This document shows, one piece after another, positions 58,601-64,000 of a DNA stretch of 64,000 nucleotides. Source of the stretch: Schistosoma haematobium. Lineage: Eukaryota > Platyhelminthes > Trematoda > Strigeidida > Schistosomatidae. The notes below the pieces were generated by a model. The model worked only from the letters and a program-made list of their open reading frames with translations. It was not told where the DNA came from and did not search any database. A program made the position numbers and the translations under genes. The stretch covers positions 31,603,809 through 31,667,808 of the forward strand of contig NC_067197.1 of assembly GCF_000699445.3 (NCBI RefSeq), read 5' to 3'. Numbering within the stretch: position 1 is the stretch's first letter; each line of letters begins with the position of its first letter.

Positions 58601-61095
58601 CTGTATAATCTTCTAACTTGTAAATACATAGGAAATATGTTCAAAAGTCTTAAACTATAACCAGTCATCATTCAAATTCATTAACAAATGTTCATGATTT
58701 GCTTTATTCTCATGACATCTCTTTTCATTACAGAAAGTATTTGATGTATGAACGAAAAAAACATCAATATTTTTTCATGGAAATAATTAGGAAAGAGAGT
58801 ATATTAACCACAGCGGTTGTATTTTAAGAACTACTTAGTGATTTAACTTGCAATAGTTTACAAGTATTTACCAAAAATTAGTAAGTACACTCAGTTTGAA
58901 GATAAAATAAAGTAAAAATCAGAAAAATGTGTGGTGATTCGTAATTAGAAGACCATCATTCCAACTGTTTAGTATATCATGAATGGATTAATGTTAGACG
59001 ATCATTGTAAACCTGGTGGTCTAACATTCATTCATTGATTCATGATATCAACTGAAACTCAACAAACTCTGCAACCCTATACTGTTAAATATATCTTTGA
59101 ATTGTTAGCAGTATAAGAAAAATTGAAAGACAAAGATTACTTTTACGTAGCCCACATCATAATATCATCTAATATATTCAAATACCATTAATTGACATTT
59201 CTAATTACCCAAAGATGAAACAAGAAAACATTTTAGTTTTTTTGCGTTTTATTAACTGAGAACAAATTTAAATCAAATCTGTAATTCGACTATTTGATCA
59301 CTTTACTTATCGTAATTAAGCTGATCATTTTGCTGATTGGCTTTTATGGTCACTTTCATTAAAAGTTTAAATTAGCAGTCATGAAAAGTAAATTGGTTTC
59401 AAATATAAAACTTTACCAAACATCAGTTTGTTGCTCACTTTAAGATGAAAGAAAACATGAAACCTTGTAAAACAAAAAAAGTACTTAGTAACAAAAAACA
59501 TCTACATAGTTTCAAATATTTCACTGACATTCAATGTATGATTAAGGTGAAGCTGTTTAATATTTTAATACTTCACCATTTTATATTATTTAGGAATAAA
59601 AGTATTAAATGAACACAAATATCTAATTGTCTTTCTATTAGTGTAGCTTAGGAAGTTTAGGCTTGTCTATATTTATTTATTGTCTGAAGCAAAAGCTTCA
59701 TTATTGATTAAATAGCATGATAAAATATTTGCGATCTGTATTTTTTTTTCCTATATTCCAGTGCTCATTTCTAGGAGGAATGTTCATTGACAAATACATT
59801 GATACAATCTCTAGCATGGATCCAGATTCGGCTTGTATGGTAATTTATTATTTTAAAAAAAATAATATGAAAACACTGAACACTTTTTTGCTTGAACACA
59901 AATCTTAGTAAAGTCATATTTAAAAGGAATGAAAAACTACTTTACACACTTTTAGAGGAATTTCAATCGTTGTGAGTAGTTAGTGTTTTTTATATCTACA
60001 GATGGATAGTTTTTCTGAATGAAATATAACTAACACTGAGGTATCATAAATGATTTTATTGCTGATTGTATATACATATATATACATTTAATTATATTCG
60101 TACTATTCCGCTTGAATAAGTACCTACTGCCAACATATAAACATGGTATTAGGTCACTAAACCCTGTAGGATTGTGATAATTGCCGCTTATCAGCTATAA
60201 CACTATCATTACTAATAGTGAATAAAGTAATATGATATTTTACCATTAAATATTTTTGTTTTATTTAATGAAAGAATGTCAGTAAATATAAATACTGGTT
60301 GCACTAAATTCTAATATCTATAGATTACATGTTACTATAATAAGAATCACTCTGGTTAGTTTGAAACTTTTATGAACGTATTTTGCGAAGGAACTGTAGG
60401 ATAAATAGGTGTATGTTAAGGAAGAAACAATGATTTCCAGAAATTTCGACTATTTATTGTCTGATATAACGAAACGATAATTTTAGATCTTCACAGTCTA
60501 ACATATTGAAATGTAACTACAATAAACATTTATTACTTATAAGCGATAACCGAACCAAGTAATTTATTCAGTACTGATATTGTGTTGTGTGCTACTTATG
60601 TTGACAGATATAAGTAGTATGTAACATCAATCGAAATTGGAATGCTTGACAGTAGAAGGTTGAAAAGATTGAACAGAACAGTACGGAAACAGAGAGTGGT
60701 TGGTATAGAAACGAAGGGGCAACAAAGTCTAAAACAAATGATGAACATTTTGCAAATGAATTATTGGATTTTTAAACAAATAACTCTGCAACTTTTTGTT
60801 CAAATACATTTGGTTGTCCCGTTTATGTCCTCGTTTATTACGATGGCTTACTGAAACAAATTCATGCAAAACGAAACAAATACTCAATTGGGTGAATAAC
60901 TTTGCTCAAACGTAGTAGTTTTTTACAACTTTATCAAACTGATTACATAACACCTACTGATTTCATTATATATGTCAGTCGATTTGTGATCGTTGACGTC
61001 AACTTTAACTAATTGCAATGAGTCTCAAATGTATATTTATGCTTTGTTTTCTTAAATTTTCATGTTGTTTTCAGACAATGCACATGTGTTTATGA
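49611..61095 (+). CDS. Saposin-like gene B with two SapB domains
   Basis: Predicted secreted protein of about 199 residues. Exons: 49611-49672 (signal, [20 protein letters not shown]), candidate 50680-50735, 51019-51152 (domain 1, Cys1 CNLLELAQ.. to ITC), 55457-55537 (CKHSMV..), 55651-55693 (MVNWC.., Cys6), 57501-57625 (125 nt, domain 2 [15 protein letters not shown]), 59762-59839 (78 nt, CSFLGG..DSACM), and 61075-61095 (TMHMCL stop). Phases agree from 51019 on, and the 50680 exon fits both neighbours but has a weak GTTTAT donor. Domain 2 has all six cysteines with canonical spacing. Domain 1 keeps Cys1, 3, 4 and 6 but has Leu and Lys where Cys2 and Cys5 should be, that is, one complete disulfide is absent. 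Introns reach 4.3 kb and hold LTR, RTE, Sm-alpha and SINE copies. An alternative 31-nt first intron (GT at 49642, AG at 49671-49672) is possible. Confidence 0.78.
49700..50062 (-). mobile_element. RTE 3' fragment in gene B intron 1
   Basis: Minus-strand 3' end of the 11810-type element, from ACTTACGCTTGTTACTC to the [16 protein letters not shown] region. Starts just after the first exon of gene B. Confidence 0.8.
50063..50679. other. Gene B intron sequence, nothing else seen
   Basis: AT-rich sequence with no repeat family recognised. It ends in the strong polypyrimidine acceptor (TTTTGTTTTTTTAACCAG) of the candidate second exon. Confidence 0.3.
51255..51560 (+). mobile_element. Sm-alpha-like repeat, near complete
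   Basis: Contains an inverted-looking leader, AAC/TTCACC block, A box (CAGTAGCTGAGTGGATAACG), B box (GGGTTCGAGTCTC) and hammerhead. It is the best tRNA-like region of the family in this window. In the intron after the first SapB exon of gene B. Confidence 0.85.
51486..51532 (+). ncRNA. Hammerhead ribozyme motif (Sm-alpha type)
   Basis: Core CTGACGAG, GAAAC and ACGTC intact. Stem I ATCCAG against GTGGAT has one mismatch. Stem II (GTC..AGC) is weakened. Could retain low activity. Confidence 0.65.
51771..52311 (-). mobile_element. Solo LTR, divergent subfamily
   Basis: Minus-strand LTR homologous to 5275-5769 (AAATACGATTGCC, TTTATATACATACAAAATAG TATA region, ATACCC..CGATATAACA end). Flanks GATGT and GATCT are a possible 5-bp duplication with one mismatch. 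Confidence 0.7.
52320..52700. mobile_element. Inverted pair of family T SINEs
   Basis: A minus-strand hammerhead/tRNA-like piece (52330-52490) faces a plus-strand copy (52500-52700) with tRNA-like GGTCCTGGGTTCGACCCC and a diverged hammerhead (GTGAGGAATCCC, GAAAC, GGCTGGG). Confidence 0.65.
53030..53430. mobile_element. Composite Sm-alpha-like repeats, opposed
   Basis: 53030-53190 is a minus-strand downstream part of the repeat (ATATGTGCATCCTGTGC). 53200-53430 is a plus-strand copy with A box, B box (CCAGGTTTGAGTTTC, decayed) and hammerhead. Confidence 0.72.
53348..53395 (+). ncRNA. Hammerhead ribozyme motif (Sm-alpha type)
   Basis: CTGACGAG and GAAAC intact. Stem II GTCCC..GGGAA pairs except at its base. 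The cleavage triplet is TTC instead of GTC, which satisfies the NUH rule but is poor. Confidence 0.55.
53770..53817 (-). ncRNA. Hammerhead ribozyme motif, left arm
   Basis: CTGAGGAG, GTCC..GGAC stem II and GAAAC kept. The cleavage triplet is GTT. Short stem III. Confidence 0.62.
53992..54040 (+). ncRNA. Hammerhead ribozyme motif, right arm
   Basis: CTGAGGAG, perfect stem II GTCCC..GGGAC, GAAAC and GTC. Stem I GCGCTG/CAGTGC with one wobble. Stem III is ACGGAAGT, closed by a GGAA loop. The complete core makes it one of the better candidates. Confidence 0.68.
54105..54835. other. Gene B intron sequence, nothing recognised
   Basis: AT-rich sequence, no repeat family assigned. Confidence 0.3.
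54836..55325 (-). mobile_element. RTE 3' fragment (divergent subfamily)
   Basis: Minus-strand C-terminal RTE region (ATTCCATATTAACGC..GAACTGTCTTGACGTCC) without the GTAAG tail repeats. Like 3882 and 35040. Ends about 130 bp before a coding exon of gene B. Confidence 0.78.
55735..56095 (+). mobile_element. Family T tRNA-like SINE, near full length
   Basis: Plus-strand copy with a 5' arm, head (CATTAACACCGTTGG), tRNA-like region (GCGGTCCAATAGGTTAAGCG, GGTTTAAATCCC) and hammerhead at about 55998-56042 (CTGAGGAG, GAAAC, GTT; stem II with one mismatch). Confidence 0.78.
56448..56910 (+). mobile_element. LTR, 3' end truncated
   Basis: Starts TGTTAGGTCCCGAT and follows the 16405 LTR through GTGTATAAACTCAGTATG to GATTAGCGGC, then diverges before the TATAACA terminus. 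In a gene B intron. Confidence 0.78.
57005..57175 (-). mobile_element. Family T SINE fragment with hammerhead
   Basis: Minus-strand 3' half, joined at about 57110 to an opposed SINE end (TTGACTTATGAATTCAATTATT..CCTCTGAT). Hammerhead at 57062-57107: CTGAGGAG, GTCC..GAAC, GAAAT, GTC. Confidence 0.7.
57715..57825 (-). mobile_element. RTE 3' end fragment
   Basis: About 110 bp of the RTE 3' terminus (ACTTACTTACGCCTGTTACTC..TTTCCAGCTCC) in the intron after the 125-nt SapB exon of gene B. Confidence 0.8.
58190..58440 (-). mobile_element. Family T SINE
   Basis: Minus-strand copy. Hammerhead at 58263-58308 with CTGAGGAG, GAAAC and GTC intact and a T/A-substituted stem II. The tRNA-like part is decayed. 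Confidence 0.72.
58263..58308 (-). ncRNA. Hammerhead ribozyme motif in family T SINE
   Basis: Stem I GCACTG/CAGTGC is perfect. Core CTGAGGAG and GAAAC kept. Cleavage triplet GTC. Stem II is GTTTC..GAAT, so weaker. Confidence 0.6.
58975..59095. mobile_element. Miniature fold-back of family T ends
   Basis: ATCATGAATGGATTAATG..AAACCTGG is followed by GTGGTCTAACATTCATTC..TCATGATATCAAC, an internally deleted inverted SINE pair. Confidence 0.6.
59100..59755. other. Gene B intron sequence, nothing recognised
   Basis: AT-rich sequence ending in the polypyrimidine tract (TTTTTTTTTCC) of the 78-nt exon acceptor. Confidence 0.3.
60575..60845 (-). mobile_element. Family P element in the last intron of gene B
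   Basis: Hairpin end (GTGTGCTACTTATGTTGACAG..AAGTAGTATG) and the TTGGTTGTCCCGTTTATGTCC end match the other copies. Confidence 0.6.
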
Positions 61096-61980
61096 AAATA
61101 GATACGGTCAACTTAAATGTAAGCGATACATTTTTAGTATCGAACATTCTCGTAATATTTCTATGATAAATGATAAATTATAGAAAAACAACCAAATCTA
61201 AACTAGACGTTTATTGAATACATCAAATATGGAACTTTATGAAGCAAGAATATAAATAATAAGCTTAAATCCTATACTTCGTTTAACTGAGATTTGAATG
61301 GTCTCATATAAAATGTTTTATATGAATAGTTGTAAATATGTGAAATAAACACTACATGAAGTTGGGAACTAAGTTCACAGAAAAGCGATGGCTTGGTAGT
61401 TAAGGTGTTTGATTCCCAAGCACTAAATAACAGGTTTGAACCTCTCTTTACCACTTCAGTTTGGATAATCACTAACCTTCGTGCTTAGAGTGTGGCTAGA
61501 AGTCATATAGAATAATCTATGCCTGATAAATATTTGGGTTGTCATACTATCTTTCATACAATATTGATAATTAGATTTTCAGTAATTGCAACTTCTTATT
61601 CATAGGTTCAATTTGGTAGAATTAGAATATACTTACACGGTTTCATCTGTTAGTCTTACATTATATGTGACTGCTTTTTAATTTTGCAAGTAACTATGTG
61701 ACATAGAATTTTGATTGTTTAATCTCAGTTCATTAAAACTGAAATGATAGTTTCGAATTTCAACAATTCACATAACAATCTCACAATCTTCAAATACTTG
61801 TTATTGGATTCCATTTGGCCCAATGACTGCAATGAATATTATCATTCTTAAGCTGTTTCTATCTGATCTAAAATAATAAACAAACCCCTTCCCGTAAATT
61901 ATTAGGTATTTGAATCTGAATAAAATGCTTATCCTTAATCTAACTAATGTTTGGTCATTTCAATAGAAAACAAAGCATAC
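61096..61980. other. 3' flank of gene B, nothing recognised
   Basis: AT-rich sequence that should contain the gene B 3' UTR. No clear polyadenylation signal chosen. Confidence 0.3.
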
Positions 61981-61984
61981 AACT

Positions 61985-62145
61985 TCCTCTCTTATCAATA
62001 AATTAATTGAATCCCGCGAGCGGAATCACGGATGCGCACTGCTGAGGAATCCTACAGTAGGACGAAACGGCCGTCTAGGGCTTCTAGGTTTTCAATGATG
62101 GTCTAACATCCATAGGTTCATGACCTCAATAATAAAAAAACACTT
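61985..62145 (+). mobile_element. Family T SINE 3' half with hammerhead
   Basis: Starts within the tRNA-like region (GAATCCCGCGAGCGG) and runs to the CTTCTAGGTTTTC..CTAACATC end. Confidence 0.75.
62035..62081 (+). ncRNA. Hammerhead ribozyme motif in family T SINE
   Basis: CTGAGGA, stem II TCCTA..TAGGA (5 bp), GAAAC, ACGGCCGT stem III and GTC are all present. Stem I GCACTG/CTAGGGC has mismatches. Confidence 0.65.
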
Positions 62146-62379
62146 ACTAATTATTTACTCAATAAATTTTTTTGCAAATTTTTTTATTTTCAGATGTAAA
62201 AGAAGATTTCGGTTTAATTGAAATCGATTTTATTACTAAAATTAATTACTTTATGTTTGTGAATTTAATACACCATTTAAACAAAGTTTTGAAAAATACT
62301 TTTATTATATATATACATGAAGCATTAAAATAAATCGTAAAAACATTATTGGTTAAATGAACAGTAAGTGAAACATTCT

Positions 62380-62600
62380 GTCTTCATTACTGTTTCAATA
62401 TTTGTTCGACACAAACATTTGAATTCAGGACTCGCGTTTCATTCTATTTGCTACTCGTCAGTTGGATTTACCTGTATTTCAGAGTTGATATTCACTCTGA
62501 GACTCAAACTCAGTACTGTTTGTTTCAAACACCATCGCGTTATCCACTTAGCTTGTGAATTAAGTCAATATCGAGGCGAAACGCAGAGTATGCATATATT
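62380..62600 (-). mobile_element. Sm-alpha-like repeat (minus-strand part)
   Basis: Hammerhead, linker (CAGAGTTGATATTCACTC) and tRNA-like part on the minus strand. Opposed to the next copy. Confidence 0.75.
62421..62468 (-). ncRNA. Hammerhead ribozyme motif (Sm-alpha type)
   Basis: On the minus strand CTGACGAG, GAAAC and GTC are intact. Stem II (GTAGC..GAAT) and stem I (ATCCAA/CTGAAT) are weakened. Confidence 0.58.
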
Positions 62601-62995
62601 CCAATAAAAAAATTGATCAATTCCAGTCCTAAATGACAATAGGAAGATTCAAACAAACAGTACTAAGTGAAATTAAACTTCACCCCATTGTACAAGCAAG
62701 TGACTATCAGGACTCAGTAGTTAAATAAATAAAGAAATAGCGTTTGAAGAGAACGGTAATGGATTCAAGTCCCCGGAGTGAACATCAACCCTGAGATGGG
62801 GGTATATCCAGCTAATAATTCCCTAGATAGGACGAAACGCGAGTCTTGGATTCCACTACTATCCACTATCCATCTTTGCATCTAATGCTTGTGAATTAAG
62901 GCTATATCAAGGCAATACGTACAGTATGTACATGTTTCAATAAGAGACTGATTACTTGCAGTCCTGAACATCACTGAGAACATTCAAACAAACAT
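62600..62995 (+). mobile_element. Sm-alpha-like repeat (plus strand)
   Basis: Leader, tRNA-like region with a decayed A box (CAGTAGTTAAATAAATAAAG), hammerhead and the AAGGCTATATCAAGGCAATACG tail. The hammerhead at 62804-62853 has CTAATAA in place of CUGANGA, so it is probably dead. Confidence 0.78.
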
Positions 62996-62999
62996 TACC

Positions 63000-63333
63000 A
63001 AGTGAATGAACAATATTATTTTAACTAAATTCTCATCGTGATGACATTTCCAGAGAGAATGGTAACAATAAAATACATTATATCAATAAACTTAATAAGT
63101 AAAAATTTTAAAAAAATTGTTATGATGACAACAGGGGAATTGTTGTGATAATAATATTAATAATAAAGCCTTGGATCAGTGTTTCAAATTAGGAAGTAGT
63201 TCAAAAAACTAATAATATTCACTATAGATTACTAAAACTACATAATAAGGAGTGCTGAAATTACTAGATAGTGGAGAATATTTTAGAGAAAGGGTGAAGG
63301 AAAATAAGCAAACAAAAGACATCCAGAATAATG

Positions 63334-63367
<34 letters not shown>

Positions 63368-64000
63368 GTAAAATCTTTAGCTAGGCTTTATTTAGAAAAG
63401 GAAGAGATAAGAATGCTACGAATTACTTATGGATATAAATGCTTAAGAGTTATTCAATAACTCATTGGCTAAGCTGTCTGGCTGCATATACGATATGGCT
63501 TTCTTTATAGGAGTAGCTGAATTCACAGATACACATAGTTGCGGTAAAATCTTGTGATTCAATAATTTAACTATACTCTCTTAATAAATGACCATGGAGA
63601 TTCTGGAGCTTTTATCTACCATCACATTTTGCACTAACATTCATAAAACTCAAAATTATTCTTCCTAATAATTTAATATCAGCGACGAGAACTTTTGAAA
63701 GACAGTATGGACAATTATATAACCGTAATAATCAAACTATGTTTTATAAATTAATTGCAGTCAGAAATGTGAACATTTAAATTTTGAATATTCGAATTAC
63801 AGCAATCTCACACTGTTATTGTAAATTACTGTCAAAGTGATAGCATTATGATTTTAAAGAGTTCCACCATTCTAGAAAGAAACCTTTTTTCTACTTCTAT
63901 CTGGTTTATAAACGATATCAGCTTAAAATGGAAATAATCGCCTAGTTAAGATGAATTTCATTAAAATCTTTGAAACAGATACATTTAAGAGTTATTGTTG
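63000..64000. other. AT-rich sequence, no gene seen
   Basis: Contains an AAT microsatellite. No supported exon on either strand. Confidence 0.3.
63328..63367. repeat. (AAT)n microsatellite
   Basis: About 12 AAT units. Confidence 0.93.

Noticed and set aside
59717..59908. 63-codon frame containing CSFLGGMF read as an independent small protein.
   Set aside because: It is the gene B 78-nt exon plus read-through into flanking intron sequence.
62194..62199. Acceptor followed by ATG TAA as a stop-only terminal exon for gene B.
   Set aside because: The acceptor at 61074 followed by TMHMCL-stop restores the C-x5-C pattern seen in the sister genes and lies closer.

Overview
The window looks like nuclear DNA of a blood fluke (Schistosoma or a close relative). 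It is strongly AT-rich and most of it is interspersed repeats: RTE-clade non-LTR retrotransposons, two tRNA-like SINE families carrying hammerhead-ribozyme motifs (one matches the known schistosome Sm-alpha repeat), solo LTRs and small palindromic elements. Genes are cut into short exons with tiny 5' introns and long repeat-filled 3' introns, as is known for schistosomes.

The main result is hidden in the splicing. Reading splice sites on both strands gives four saposin-like (SapB) genes: D (minus, 6.8-7.8 kb, 5' end not found), C (minus, 26.0-30.4 kb), A (plus, 36.1-41.0 kb) and B (plus, 49.6-61.1 kb). A, C and D have one domain each and B has two. They share an exon plan: a signal-peptide exon ending in phase 1, a micro-exon ending in phase 0, exon(s) holding Cys1-Cys3, a 78-nt exon running from Cys4 to just after Cys5 (seen in A, B and C), and a terminal exon whose fifth codon is Cys6, which gives the classic C-x5-C ending. 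Splice phases agree across nearly all junctions. The products should be small secreted, disulfide-bonded, lipid- or membrane-interacting proteins. C and A diverge head to head from a 5.7-kb spacer. B lies downstream of A in the same direction, and D lies far upstream on the C strand.

Layout: 0-1.3 kb nested repeats; 2.0-2.6 kb an intronless type I membrane protein gene; 3.9-4.9 kb RTE fragment; 5.3-5.8 kb LTR; 6.8-7.8 kb gene D; 8.8-11.3 kb SINEs and small elements; 11.8-15.0 kb a near-complete but inactivated RTE copy with a 12-bp target duplication; 15-26 kb SINEs, LTR, retroposons and a fold-back element; 26-30.4 kb gene C; 30.8-36 kb RTE and Sm-alpha fragments, including an RTE inserted into a hammerhead; 36-41 kb gene A; 43.7-47.6 kb LTR and RTE copies; 49.6-61.1 kb gene B; 62-64 kb Sm-alpha copies and AT-rich sequence.

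All exon models come from sequence reading alone, without transcript support. Gene A is the most secure. The second exon of B, part of the first half of the domain in C, and the Cys4-Cys5 exon of D are uncertain.
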